NCBI RefSeq assembly: GCF_963855985.1 | Contig: NC_087111.1 | Span: 9,801,001 to 9,865,000, forward strand | DNA length: 64,000 bases | Source of the DNA: Ostrinia nubilalis | Lineage: Eukaryota > Arthropoda > Insecta > Lepidoptera > Crambidae | Reading direction: 5' to 3' | Part shown: positions 11,076-24,500 of the stretch, piece by piece | Layout of the letters: each line of letters starts with the position of its first letter | Numbering within the stretch: the first letter of the stretch is position 1 | Position numbers and translations under genes: made by a program | Notes under the pieces: model-generated | Seen by the model: only the letters and a program-made list of their open reading frames with translations | Told to the model about the DNA's origin: nothing | The model's database searches: none

Positions 11076-11137
11076 TATCTTTCATCGAATAAATTATTAG
11101 TTACCAACACTACTTATCTTTTAACCGATGACGGCTA

Positions 11138-11345
11138 TAGTCTGGTCTGTGAGCACGTAGAATTTTGTCTAATGACCCCAAGCTACCCATCCTTATCGGT
11201 CGCGCGTAATTATGTTGCTGTCGCGCTCGCACACTCACTGCGGGCGCCCGTCGTACAGTCGCGACAGCAATATAATTACGCGCGGGCGATAAGGATGGGT
11301 AGCTTGGGGTCATTGGACAAAATTCTACGTGCTCACAGACCAGGC
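11138..11345. mobile_element. ~208-bp near-perfect hairpin element
   Basis: Arms of roughly 80-90 bp run from GTCTGTGAGCACGTAGAATT through CCCCAAGCTACCCATCCTTA and are repeated inverted. The loop is GC-rich around CACTGCGGGCGCCCG. Both strands give almost the same reading frame, which confirms the palindrome and argues against a gene. Confidence 0.78.
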
Positions 11346-11388
11346 TTTACATTAAAATACTTTTTGCTCTACGCCCGGTCGAACCTTT

Positions 11389-11512
11389 AAGGTTAACTGC
11401 GCACCTCGTTGGAATGCGACTCTCCCTCGCACTCACCCGCACACCTCCCCGCGTTCGCTCCGTTCGCTCGCGTCAATGTGAAGTCACGGCCGCCAGGTGC
11501 GCAGTTAACTTG
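11389..11512. mobile_element. AGTTAACTGCGCACCT-type MITE, uninterrupted copy
   Basis: The ends GGTTAACTGCGCACCT and AGGTGCGCAGTTAACT are inverted. Upstream CTACGCCCGGTCGA is also shared with the copy at 13291-13925, which is split by a later insertion. Confidence 0.6.
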
Positions 11513-11805
11513 ACTGGATTGTTTATTACATTACACAAGGTCTCAAAAGCAGTTAAAAACATAAGTATAAAACAACAAATAAAAATAATTTGACACAAGC
11601 CTTGTATAGTGAAAATGTATATTATCCTTTTTTCACAACGAGAACTGTACAAAAATATATTAATAAAATATAAAATATGTCTCTATCTGGTTTTATTTCT
11701 GGAAAATATTTTTATACTGACCTATAGCTTATCTTCTCAAAAATCTATGTATTTTTACCCGACTACGGCAAAGCAAAAGGAGGGTTATGATTTTGACAGG
11801 CTATG

Positions 11806-11832
11806 TATGTATGTATGTATGTATGTATGTTC
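11806..11832. repeat. (ATGT)n microsatellite
   Basis: Six to seven ATGT units follow GGAGGGTTATGATTTTGACAGG, a segment also seen near 10895, so the microsatellite belongs to an interspersed repeat. Confidence 0.8.
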
Positions 11833-12139
11833 ATGTGTTCCCTCGTAACTTCTAAACTACTTATCAGAATTCGACAAATGACATATCATTAGAAGCGTCT
11901 AAATTGTCCGCTGGTTATAGGCTATATGGGGTTTCACAAAATCTAATGTGGCGCCCTCTAGCGGACAAAACATACAGAGTAAAAAAATAAAGTTAAGATA
12001 AATATGCCGTGTTTGGTATCATTTGAAAGCGCTTTACTTGTACATTTTGAATATATATATATATTACTAGCATTTGCTTGTGACTTTACCTGTATTCATG
12101 GGCTGATTGCATATAATTCACATCTTTTCGTTCATCTGG

Positions 12140-12720
12140 GGGCACGGCAGTGCCCCCACCAAGTCGAGCAAAAAAGCGGCACGGCCGTACCATCCTTTTC
12201 TCGAAGCAATTCAGGCCATTTTCGACCGCCTGTAACTTCGTTGTGGATAAAACTAGAAGGCTGAATTTTCATTAGCTATGCAGGCATTGTAAAGACACGG
12301 TATATTTAAAATTTCATTCAATTTGAACCAGTAGTTTAAGAATTATAACGGGTCAAAGTTACTTAATTTTGTCACTCACTGACTGACTCACTGACTCACT
12401 GACTCACTGACTCACCGATCATCAAAACTCTAAGGCACTTCTAGCAGACCTAGAAGCTTCAAATTTGGAATATAAGTAGTGTTTGGTGTATGAATCAAGG
12501 AAAAACTAAAATATTTGGGGGCACGGTAGTGCAACCGCCAAGTCGAGTAAAATTTTTCAATTTCGGTCCAGTTTTCTAGATACATAACTGCTGTCTACAA
12601 AATACAAAAAGAAATGATATTTGGGGGCACGGTAGTGCAACCGCCAAGTCGAGTAAAATTTTTCAATTTCGGTCCAGTTTTCTAGATACATAACTGCTGT
12701 CTACAAAATACAAAAAGAAA
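12140..12720 (+). repeat. GGGGGCACGG repeat with (ACTG)n tract and ~105-bp tandem duplication
   Basis: The motif GGGGGCACGGTAGTGC..CGCCAAGTCGAG occurs three times. A block of about 105 bp with TTTCGGTCCAGTTTTCTAG and AACTGCTGTCTACAAAATAC is present twice in tandem (from about 12515 and 12620), nearly identical. An ACTG/CTGACTCA microsatellite lies at 12373-12416. It resembles microsatellite-associated lepidopteran repeats; the class is inference. Confidence 0.65.
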
Positions 12721-12723
12721 TGA

Positions 12724-13045
12724 GATCCCATCAAAAACAATACTTGTCAAAAAAACCAAGTCTCGCAACTCAGTTGTTCTACGGTAAAAAGTTGTGAGAT
12801 CCATGTAATACCAAGTCCAGGCCAGGAAATCTTTAACGTTTTACATAAATATATTGACTTGGCCATCGCATGAAAACACGTGTAAATTAAATTATTTAGT
12901 GCGATGGCCAAGTCAATAATTTATGTAAAACGTTAAAGATTTCCTGGCCTGGACTTGGTATTACATGGATCTCACAACTTTTTACCGTAGAACAACTGAG
13001 TTGCGAGACTTGGTTTTTTTGACAAGTATTGTTTTTGATGGGATA
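12724..13045. mobile_element. Foldback element with ~145-bp arms
   Basis: The left arm from ATCCCATCAAAAACAATACT through GTTTTACATAAAT, TTGACTTGGCCATCGCA is repeated inverted up to GTATTGTTTTTGATGGGAT with very few differences. The loop is about 35 bp around CACGTGTAAATTAAAT. No coding capacity. It may belong to a Helitron-like family; this is not established. Confidence 0.75.
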
Positions 13046-13330
13046 GCTTCTTTACTACTTATTAGTTCATCAATTTAACTTTTTTTAATATTATGCGCCA
13101 CAAATACACTTTAACACCAAAACAGTACAAATAAATTATTAGTTACCAACACTTTATTTATCTTAAACACCGTGTTACTTTGCATTCTTGCCATATTCAC
13201 AAAGATAAAAGGAGGGAACAATACCTATTATTTAAGATAAACAAGAGACTCCCATAAAGAAAGTATACTAAGTTTTTAGTAAATTTAGTAACAGATGAGA
13301 CGTTCTACGAGTTTTGTTCTACGCCCGGTT

Positions 13331-13820
13331 CGGCGTTTACCCGTGGTCCCCCCAACATGTCCCCCTGGTGGGTCCACGGGTAATTTTTTTTACCCGTTGT
13401 CCCACCGTTCTGAACAGTGTTTGCCAGTGGGTCTACGGGTAATTTATTTTAACCATGGTCCCACCGCACTAAGTGGCAAACATTGCTTGTCACCTAGCCT
13501 AGGTATCTATAATATTATAAAAAAATCTATAATTAATATAGAAAATAATTATAGGTAGGTACGGCACTATAATATCTTTATACTATCTTCACATCACACA
13601 TGTGGGTTAAAGTCACTCATATCCTTCTCGGCGTTTGATATTTCATCCCAGACATAGGTGACATGCAATGTTTGCCACTTAGTGCGGTGGGATCATGGTC
13701 AAAATAAATTACCCGTAGACCCACTGGCAAACACTGTTCAGAACGGTGGGACAACGGGTAAAAAAAATTACCCGTGGACCCACCAGGGGGACATGTTGGG
13801 GGGACCACGGGTAAACGCCG
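13331..13820. mobile_element. 490-bp TIR element with 8-bp target duplication (nested)
   Basis: The ends CGGCGTTTACCCGTGGTCCC and inverted GGGACCACGGGTAAACGCCG begin arms of roughly 170 bp. The direct repeat GCCCGGTT (13323-13330 and 13821-13828) flanks it, an 8-bp duplication typical of hAT or P superfamily insertion. It sits inside another MITE (13291-13925) whose uninterrupted copy is at 11389. It is non-autonomous. Confidence 0.8.
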
Positions 13821-13840
13821 GCCCGGTTGTGCCCCGGTCG

Positions 13841-13925
13841 AGTTAACTGCGTACCTCGCTGGAATGAGACTCTCCCTACGGTACCAGAGCGTCGATGTGA
13901 CGTCACGGCTGCCAGATGCGCAGCA
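13841..13925. mobile_element. AGTTAACTGCGTACCT-type MITE, 3' part of the interrupted copy
   Basis: This continues the element split by the 490-bp insertion and aligns with 11390-11512 by TGGAATG.GACTCTCCCT and GTCACGGC.GCCAG. The right terminus is degraded (GATGCGCAGCAA). Confidence 0.55.
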
Positions 13926-15289
13926 ATAAACACATATATGTACTATGTTTGGCTAGATGAGCTGTTATAATATACATAATCGCGCTCCAATTGCGAGAGG
14001 AAGGAATGCAATTAATGTGTATGTATGCGGATACAGTTAATTGTTAAATACTGAAATAATATTTTTGATTGTGGCTAAACCTTGAATAAGATTTTCCAAT
14101 TATTTGGAATATTACGCCATTGTTGAAAATAATAAAGATTTATGATTATTTAGATGTTTTGTTTTGATTTTTTTGTTTTGATTTTTTTTGGTCATTTTCA
14201 TGGTTTTTTATTGCTTGGAAATCAATACATTGTCAGTCCATTGAATTTGTGACCTAATGACGTCATAGTCCGTCATTAAAGAATGGTTCCTTAATATGGG
14301 AGAGTTAAGCGGTTAAACAGTTTTTTAAAATAATATTTTGGCATAATAAATTATGCCAAAAAAAAGGTTACTCAAGGGTGTAATTTCTTAACATGTTCAT
14401 TGTCCATGAGGTAAGACCTCATTACTGATTTCCTCTGACACGTTCATGAGGTAAAGGTGACATGGGTCAGTGCGAGAAAATACACTCGGCGTCAAAAAAT
14501 CGCACTTCCCGCGACAAACACTTTCAAGCGTATGCATCCCCACTTCCCACCAATATTGGTATCATTTGAAAATCCAGTTCTAAACTTCATTTCATTAAAG
14601 GAAATGTTCGTACCCCAAAAAATGTGTCTTTAGAAGGATCCAGTGTCTATTCTTAAACACTTGAGCTAACTTTTATGGTTATAAAACTGTTAAATTGGGA
14701 TTAATCGCTAGCCATCTGTTAAAAAGGGCACGTGAGCGATTTACATAAAATAGAATTGCTTTTCCATAAGAAAGAGTTCGGAAGTATTGATGAGTGTTTT
14801 AATTTTTACTCTTTCTGTCCTTTTTGTCATTTTCGCTCGACGCTTTGTTGGTGGAAACAGCCTATAGTTACATTTTTGTTTTACGAGGTAACTCGCTCCG
14901 CTTGTGATGGAAAACCCGCCTTAAGTTTATTGCATATTCATATACGATGAATAGTTATAATATGTTTATGGAAACAAAGAAAAAAATACAAATATGTAAA
15001 TAAATGTTTTCGTGAACGAAACAAAACAAAATGCTTTTCAAAACCAAATATATTATCTTACCTAATATTTTGAGCGTCGACTCTGAAAATATTAATAACT
15101 AACAGAATACGGGTTTGTGTTAATTATTATTTTCTTTTATATTATCAGTATTTTGTTTCTCGCTTAATGGTATGTAATCAAACAATAATCTACATTTTGT
15201 GTGAAAATCGAAAATAACAAAAACAACAATCCAAATACACTTTTGCATTATTATAAAACACATTAGATCCCAATAATATAAATTATACC
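13926..15289. other. AT-rich intergenic stretch, nothing assigned
   Basis: Low-complexity TTTTGATTTTTTTG near 14160 and a GTTCAT..GAGGTAAG repeat near 14395 and 14440 are the only structures noticed. Short open frames here show no motif. Confidence 0.5.
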
Positions 15290-15510
15290 TACACACATTA
15301 TTATTGTAAATACGAAAGTAACTCGACGTGTCAGTCTATCAATTACCTTTTTACGCTTAAGAGTACTGAACCGATTTTGATAAAATTTGGTAAAGAGATA
15401 GTTGGGAAACCCAGGAAAGACATATGACAGTTTTTTAAAGGGGGACATACATAAGGGGACTTTCTATGACATACTGAAAGTAACGCGGGCAAACCCGCGG
15501 TCAAAAACTA
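15290..15510 (+). mobile_element. Helitron-like / MINE-type repeat (decayed)
   Basis: It has the order ACGAAAGTAACTC, CTGAACCGATTTTGATAAAAT, TTGGTAAAGAGATAG, then GCGGGCAAACCCGCGG. This is the same order as the element at 21784. Confidence 0.5.
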
Positions 15511-15584
15511 TGCCTAGTATTGTTTTCTACATTACCAATGATTTTTAATGACATTACACTTAAACAGCCAGCTCAGCTTTAGTT

Positions 15585-18500
15585 ATGATGGCCACAGCAC
15601 TAGCAGAGGTCGCTACGATCGTAATATTATTCGGTAAAAATATTTTTATATTTTTTAACTGGTGTTGAGAAGTTAAACAAGTTTCACAAGGCCGTGTTAA
15701 AGGTGCTATGTGTTATGGACTGTTTTGACTGTGAAAAAATTAAATGTTTATTTTTTATTTTAACGGGTGGTGATGGTGTGGTGACCTTGTTTTTTGTCGG
15801 GGAAATAATGCATTGAATTGCATACCTACCCTGCGGGGACAGGGTACGTTATGTAGGGCTCACCAAGTCAGAAGGACGAAGGCATACCCACTAAAAAGAC
15901 CCCGGTGCTCCGTCATTCGCCTTAAGTGGGAAGGAACTGTGGGATTCCGGAAAAATCCTTCACTACCACAGTCCCTCCCGGCGATTGCCTGCCTACACGG
16001 CGGGCCCTACAGGCCCCCCAGGACGGGGGCGACGGGAGCTAGGAGCACACAGCTGTTCCCGTCCGACATGGTGTGGTGACATAGTGTAACCTTTTCAGGT
16101 TGTGCCTTTTTTGAAGTAATTAAAAATATTAAACTGAACTGAAAGACCCGCCAAAATCGTAAGTCGTACCACACACCGAACACGTTTCTATCATTTAAAA
16201 AAAAATCTTTTGTTTTTTATGAATTAAAAAATCTTAACTCAAACTACTTATTACGAGTATAAACCTCGGTGCTAAATTAGTATTGTAAAATACTAAAAAA
16301 AATTATTAAAACAAAAAAAAATTATTGTTATATTACGCCTTCCTTCCTTTCTTACACCTTCTTTATTTGTATTGTCTCCTTTCAATAAAAATGTATAAAC
16401 TGATTTGCAATCAACTATCTATGTAGAGACCGGAGTATATGCAATATAAAAGCTTATATGCATGGAAATATGCATAAAAAATGCTTAAAATATGCACGAA
16501 AATTGGCAACATATGCATCAACATTACATGACATTAAAACTATTGGCCTTTGTCCAGCAGTGGACGTCATTTGGCTGAAACAAACGAACGAACGAAAACT
16601 AAGAATTTACTATTTTTGTAAAATCAAGTATTGTTCAATGTTCAGAGGTAAAATTGTGTCTTCAATCATTTATATTTTTTGTAAAATATTATCACTTTTG
16701 TTGCATTTCGGGACGCACTCACATTCGGAAAAATATTGTAAAATCTAGTGAAGATGTGTATTATTAATCTAGTAAAATATGCTATTACTGCTGAGGATGA
16801 CTTTAATATTTAAATGCATAATGCAAATGCATAAAATCCGGTCTATGAGTATTTAAACATAATAGATTTTATAATAGGACCTCATTACTTAGAAGCTAGA
16901 GTTACGAATAATATTATGTTAAGAATGTATGATAAATCTGTAACCTTTGTGAAGGGTAATAAACAACTTAATTCTTATTAGATATTATATATTATCGTTA
17001 GCGCCCATAGAATGTAGGTATTTAACTATTTCTCAATAATAAGATACGAATATAGTTAGCTTTTTCCCGCGTTTCGGTCTGTCACTAAATATAGGACTTC
17101 AATCCTGGGTTGCACCATCTTACTTTTCATCATCATCATCATCTCAGCCATAGGACGTCCACTGCTGAACATATGCCTCCCCCAATGCTTTCCATGTTGC
17201 CCGGTCGGTAGCGGCCTGCGTCCAGCGCTTTCCTGCCACCTTTATGATGTCGTCGGTCCACCTTGTGGGTGGACGTCCCACACTGCGTTTTCCGGTACGC
17301 GGCCTCCACTCCAGAACCTTGCTGCTCCATCGGCCGTCAGTTGTGCGTGTCAGTGACTTTAGTTCGTTTACGGATCTTACTTTTACAGAAGTCAAAACTC
17401 TGTCAAACTCTACAAAAACACCGATTATTGTTACAGTTTAAGGTTAAAATAAATTGGTGCAACTCAGCCTTAGATCATAAATCAGATTTTGACACTGCAA
17501 TTAAAAATTAAATTTTCGCACAACACAACACAAGGACATGACCACCAAATTAATGTCAATGTTAGCCTTCCTTGTTTGTTTACAAGATTGAGACGTTTAA
17601 ATGAGGCAAGAAGGTGGAGATTCCTTTAATCAATAGTCCAAATATCAATCGAGGTTAATATAATTTGAGTTGCTTTATTTATCTACATAGGAAATTGTAG
17701 CTTCTTAACTTACTGTGAATCAATGATAATACCTTGTATATGATATTAACAAACTAAAATTCTTAATTCGTTCGTTTGTTCGTCTCAGCCAAATGACGTC
17801 CACTGCTGGACAAAGGTCTCCCACAAGGTTTTCTACAATGAACGGTCCTGCGCTGCCGGCATCCAGGCTCTTCCCGCGACCTTTACCAGATCATCGGTCC
17901 ACCTAGTAGGAGGCCTGCCCACGCTACGCCTTCCAGCCCGTGGTCGCCACTTCAGAACTCTCCTGCCCCAATGGCCATCGTTTCTACGAGCTATGTGCCC
18001 CGCCCACTGCACTGCCACTTGATTTTAGCAATTCTGCGAGCTATGTCGGTTACTTTGGTCCTCCTGCGGATCTCCTCATTTCTGATTTGATCACACAGGG
18101 AAACGAGCATAGCCCGCTCCTTCGCCCTTTGGGTGACCTTGAGTCTTCTTATGAGAAAACTCTTCTAATTAAAAGAAAATAATTGACTTACTTGAATTAA
18201 TGTCCTATGTCCCCTAGATGGGGCAGAGGACGTCCACAATAGTCCTCCACCGCGTTCAGTCTTGAGCTTCGCGTTTGATCTCGCTCCAAGTCTTGCCGAT
18301 TTTCGTCACCTCGTCTGTTAGGTACGAAAATAATTATTAAATGCAAGTGGATGCCCTTTCGGTGACACATAAGTGGTTTTAATTTAATTACTGGTTTGGC
18401 GTTGTTGTTTTTAATTACTTTTAAATGATTCAAATATAATTCAAAACCTAGGTCCTGATTTAATAGGCTAAGTATCTATAACTGATTTCGCTATTTAAAA

Positions 18501-21500
18501 TAATGAGCCAAGTGTCAAATCCAAGGAAACCGATCAAATTCATCGACAGCTGACCGCAAAATTTAATAATAGATGCACCAGTTAATAGCTACTATAGAAT
18601 AATAAATTGTAGTATCATTTTCGCGCCTTCATAGGCGTTAATATCCTTGAATATACGGGTCATCCCGTATATTCAAGGATATTAAGCCAGTTAGATCAAC
18701 CAGGGGTCATAGACAAAGTAACAAGTTGTAGTAAAGGATTCCGGGTGAAGCGTTTCCACCTTCGGCCTGATCATCACTTTCCACCAGGTGAGATGCAGGC
18801 CAAGAACTTCCTCGTAGTTAATTTAAAAAAAGTTCTATATCCGAAATCGATTCACTACGCGGCGTTTTGTTTATAGTTTTCTAGAGTTATTTTAAGGATA
18901 ACTACGTCACGTTACAAAACTGTCACATTTGTGACGTGACGTAGCTGCGTAGGTATCGTTAAAATTACTTTATATTTCGGCTTAGTAGTTCACTGACTGA
19001 TGATAATGAAGATGATGATAATGATGTTTTAAATAGTTTGTCAATAATATGTAAGTAGATCCTCCTCTCTTCTAATTGCAGTGCCCGACAGGGTCCATAA
19101 TGATCTGTTACCTTTACAGTACTTATTATTATTCTGTGCCTTTAGAGTAGGCGCACACCGTTGATTTTTAGTTGGCCGATAGTTGTGCCCGATTTTAAAT
19201 TGTATGAAGAATCGGCCAAACCGAATCGGCGTAGTGTGCGCACTCCCATACATGCCCATACTGATCAACTGCCCGACTAAACTATCGGCCGACGAAAAAT
19301 AAACGGTGTGCGCCTACTCTTACGCCTTATGTACACAATGTAACATTATTAGTGATGCAATAAATATCTGTATCTGTGCCCTGATATCTGTTAGTCTTAA
19401 GAGTCAACTCCTTAAGATTGCCCTACGCATTGGGAACCTAATTTATTTTCTTCATTCCTAACATTCAAGGATGGGTGACCGGTACCATCCAGCCATCAGA
19501 GTGCGATGTCACGGCCAAGACCGAGTCGGGCTACGTCTGCGGAAGGAGGAGACTAGCAGCTAATGGGGACTACTACGCCAGTTTCAGAGGCATCCCTTAT
19601 GCTAAGCAACCTTTGGGGAAGCTGCGATTTCAGGTAATTTTTTTTTTGTCTTTATGTGACAGGAGGCAAACGAGCAGACGGATCACCTGATGGTAAGGGA
19701 TTACCGTCGCTCATAGACACCCGCAGTCCCAGAGGCGTTACAGGTGCGTTGCCGACCTTTAAGGTGAATATACGCTCTCTTCTTGAAAGCTTGCAGGTCG
19801 TATCGGTCCGGAAACACCGCAGACGACAGTCCATTCCACAGTTTGGTTGTACGGGGCAGGAAGTTTCTAGAGAAACGTACTGTTGTGGACTGCCAACTAT
19901 CTAAGTGATGGGAATGGGGATGGTAATTCTTAATATCATCATCATTTCAGCCACAGGACGTCCACTGCTAAATATGGGTCTCCCCAATGATTTCCACATC
20001 GCCCGGTTGGTAGTGGCCCGCATACAGCCTATTCTTGCTACCTTTATGAGGACATCGGTCCACCTTAATGTGCTAAACTTTTAATGTCTAAATCGTTCAT
20101 TCGTTTCAGCCAAATGACGTCCACTGCTGGACAAAGGTTAAGGCCAAAGATTTTCACAACGATTCCCTTTGTGGAATTTGTCATATGTTCAATTTAGTTG
20201 TGGGTCCAATGACAGTTTAATTTCCCCCCAGAACAAGCTTGTTGATTTTTTTAGATCTTGGCTACAAGAGGACTTGCATCAGTGTGACCTAGACACGACA
20301 ATAGACCCGAATGTGCCGAATTTTTGCCAAAAAAACCATTATTTGATTGTTTTAAACTTTCATGGCCACTATCATAATTATGCCGCTTGCAACAGTGCCG
20401 AAATATGGGAAACTCAAAATTAAGGTACATGGTAGCAATCCCGTCAGTAATAATAATTATTTGATTTCTTTGTACTATAAATCCTTTCATATTCCTGGAA
20501 AAAAGATCTTTACCATGGTTCAAAGACCACTACTAGAAAATCTGACGATCTGCGTCATAGAAAACATTAACTAAACTTTATTCCATGCTACAAGTACCTA
20601 CCTACCTATTTCCAACAAACGTGTTCTGACTCACAATGTAATGTTAATCGTATTCAACAACAACAAAAAGCAAATAATTTTTCAAGGTTTTTTAATAATT
20701 TTCACAATCGTCAATACCCTTTTTGAAGGTACATTGCTACATGTACCTACTAAGTGTTGCAAGGTCGATTTGATGATAATAATGATGTTATAATCATGAA
20801 GCAAACTCCTGATGTTTTAACAGAGGCTCTTTAGTGGTTAAAAATATTGCTACGTGTAAAACATAACGCAAAACGGATGTCAGCGTAAAGGCGACTAATA
20901 ATATAACTGGTAAAAATATCGTCGCTTGCCTCTCTAACTTACGTACTTAACTGATATTTTGCAAAATTTTCAGGCGATTAGACAGATCGATTCGTCTTGC
21001 GAAATTGATTAAGATGGTGTAGATAACTCAGTTTCGAAAAAAATGTCAGATACGTCAGTTAGAGAGGCAAGCGACGATATGAGCATCCCATCTGGTCAAG
21101 TAACACAAGGAGCGTAGGTCACATCCTCTATTTACCTCAAAATGAGAGAGTCGTGCTCCTGCAATGGAGACTAAATGACTTGATATTATTAATCAAAGGA
21201 TGTCTTAAATACACCAAAGTTTATCCATCAAAAACATGATGAATCAGACTCAACCCGGTATTTTACTTTCCATCAAGAAATAATTTCATTTTAATGCTAG
21301 AAAATTTATTCAATTTGGCACTTTTGGCAGGCCGCTACCAATCGATCAACATGGAAAGCATTGGGGGAGGCCATGTTCAGCAGTGGACGTCCTATGGCTG
21401 AAATGATGGATGATGATGGATTGGCACTTTTTCGTACTAAGAGTAAAAAATTCATTTTATTTTTCTTCCAGGAACTTCAGCCACCCGAGCCATTCCATGG

Positions 21501-24500
21501 AATTTTCGACGCCCGGGAGGCGGGCCCAATATGTCCTCAAGTGGACGTCATCTACGGCCCCCTCCTCCAACCAAGGTCCATGGGGGAAGACTGCATCAGG
21601 ATCAATATCCATGTCCCGATCCAGGCCTTGCCCGATGGTAGCCAGAAGCCCCTCCTCCCCATTCTGGCGTGGGTCCATGGGGGATCGTTCTCCTATGGGT
21701 CGGGAGACGCAGATCTTCAAGGCCCGGAGTATTTGATGACTAAAGGCATTATATTAGTGACTTTTAATTACAGGTGAGATTAATCTATACTAATATTATA
21801 AATGCGAAAGTAATTCTGTCTGTCTGTCTGTCTTGCTTTCACATAAACCACTGAACCGAATTTGATGAAATTAGGCACAGAGATATTTAGATTGAGTCCC
21901 GAGAAAGGACATAGGATAGTTTTTATCCCGGTTTTTGAAATAAGAACGCGCGCGATAACGTTTTTTGTGACAGACAAAATTCCACGAGGGTGAAGCCGCG
22001 GGCGGAAAGCTACTTTATTATATTTAGTAATATTAACCAGTATTAATAGGATTTAGTAGGATAAAATATAGGTTTTAAATTATTTGAGCCTCAAACTAGG
22101 CATATATTCTTTCATCCTTTGCACTCTCCAAAATTGAATAAAATGTTAAAGTTATTTTAAACAACAGTCATGATTACTGCGACCCTTTTGTGTATTGTAT
22201 CTTCAAAGACACCCGTGAATTCGTCAGCTTTAAGTTTAAAACATATGTCTGTGTTTTAAAAGTTCATACATAAGTAAAAAATCCATCCATCTCACAAAAC
22301 TGATAACTTAATACCGCAAGTATCATTTTAACAGTTCTACTTCAACTCTGCTTCCAGACTAAACGCCCTCGGCTACCTCTCCCTAAACTCCAAGAGTATT
22401 CCGGGCAACAACGGGCTGAGGGATGCCAGAACAGCCTTGGTATGGCTTCAGAGGAACGCCAGGTTCTTTGGAGGCGACCCTGAAAACGTTACTATTGGGG
22501 GGCAGAGCGCTGGGGGGGTGATGGCCCATATTCTGTCCATATCACCGGCTTGTAAAGGACTTTATAACAAGTAAGTCTGTTTTTGAACTGTCGGTGGTAG
22601 GGCAGTTAAAACTTTGGTTTAATTTTACCCTGTTCTCATCTTATATTGATAAATTGAATACCATTTAACAGATTTAAATTAAATTTATTTATAAAATACT
22701 GACTTAACGTAGATTTTTATTTAAAATTTAAAAAAAAACCTACTTATTAAACCATTATGCTCTTCCGGTGAAGTTATTTGCTTAGTTCGAGTAACATATC
22801 CATTACCCACCCATCTCCAAAAAGATTTCGGCAGAAATCGTCATTTTCGTAATCTATTAACTTCCGACGTACGGCAAGACGTCGATGACGACGGCGCACA
22901 GTGTTTTATTTTGGCTTAGAAGCGGACATCCCTGTTTTATTAATTCAATCGTTAGATATTACTATTATGTATAAAATTGATGAAGGAACTAGTAGTTGTA
23001 TTTGTTTAGTTTCGAAGAAATATTCGATTTTGTGATTTTATAAAAAAAAAAAAACAGTTTTAGAAGCATATTTTCTAAAAAAATTACATTATGTCAGAAT
23101 TTTGTAAATAAATTTACCTATCACTATAACGTCTACCTTTATGCAGAAATAAATGGTTATTGCTGCAGTAATTTAGGAATTATTTAATAATTTATGATTT
23201 TCAGAAAACTTTTTTTTCTCCGTTACACTAGAAAATTGGCAGCTATATTTACTTTATATTGATGCATGATATAATTATCTATAATACCTGAAAATATTAC
23301 TTGCCTATCCCGTGGAAGTTCGAAGATATTTTAATTTCTATGAGTTTAGAAAATTTATATGTAAATAGGGTTGTCATCTGAATATTTTTTAGTTTTTTAA
23401 ATGCCGTCCGTAACAATACGGTTATAATGCCTTTGTTAGATAACTATGGAAATTCATTGCTTTTACCATTATTAATTTGTCTGGTCGAGTTTGATAATAA
23501 TTATAGAGTTGGCCCTCTGGCGGCTTATTGGATATCCTATCGTTTTCGAAACATCGATATATATGTTGCAGTCAAAACTCATAATCGATCAAAACCACTT
23601 TTGACTGCAAATTTCAGTTAATAGTGGTTTTGACCGATGGCCTTAGTCAATATTACTTTTGACAAATTTTTCTAGTCGTATCATCGAACTTCCACGGGAT
23701 AGGCAAGTAATATTTTCAGGTATTATAGATAATTATATCATGCATCAATATAAAGTAAATATAGCTGCCAATTTTCTAGTGTAACGGAGAAAAAAATGTT
23801 TTCTGAAAATCATAAATTATTAAATAATTCCTAAATTACTGCAGCAATAACCATTTATTTCTGCATAAAGGTAGACGTTATAGTGATAGGTAAATTTATT
23901 TACAAAATTCTGCCTTAATGTAATTTTTTTAGAAAATATGCTTCTAAAACTGTTTTTTTTTATAAAATCACAATATCGAATATTTCTTCGAAACTAAGCA
24001 AATACAACTACTAGTTCCTTCATCAATTTTATACATAATAGTAATATCTAACGATTGAATTAATAAAACAGGCATGTCCGCTTCTAAGGGAAAATAAAAG
24101 ACTGTGCGGCGGCAAGTAACTAGGTACACTTTTAGTCTTTGTTACATGACTCAAAACCGAGGTCTAATGTACAATCGACGCTAACTTTTGGTATCTTGTA
24201 GAACTACACGTTTTGTATATCTCTTTAATATTTTTTCTAATAAGTATACTTATAGGTATCTCTTTTAATCGTTTACAGAGTGATGGCGCTAAGTGGCACC
24301 GCCATAGCCAACTTCGTAGCAGTATCCCCTCTCTACTCAGCACTCATGGCCAAAATCTTCCTGCTCTATATGGGCCTTAACATCTTGGAGGATCCAGAAA
24401 TCATACACCAGCAACTCATATCGGCACCAATGAGCAGAATATTAGATGCCAACCAATTTTTGTTGGACCAATTTGGATTAGTTTCGTTCTGTCCAGTCAT

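Noticed and set aside
11110..11390. Small proteins on both strands starting MTPSYPSLS
   Set aside because: The two frames are mirror images of one DNA palindrome, not genes.
12373..12416. CRISPR-like array
   Set aside because: The ACTG/CTGACTCA repeats are contiguous without spacers; it is a eukaryotic microsatellite.
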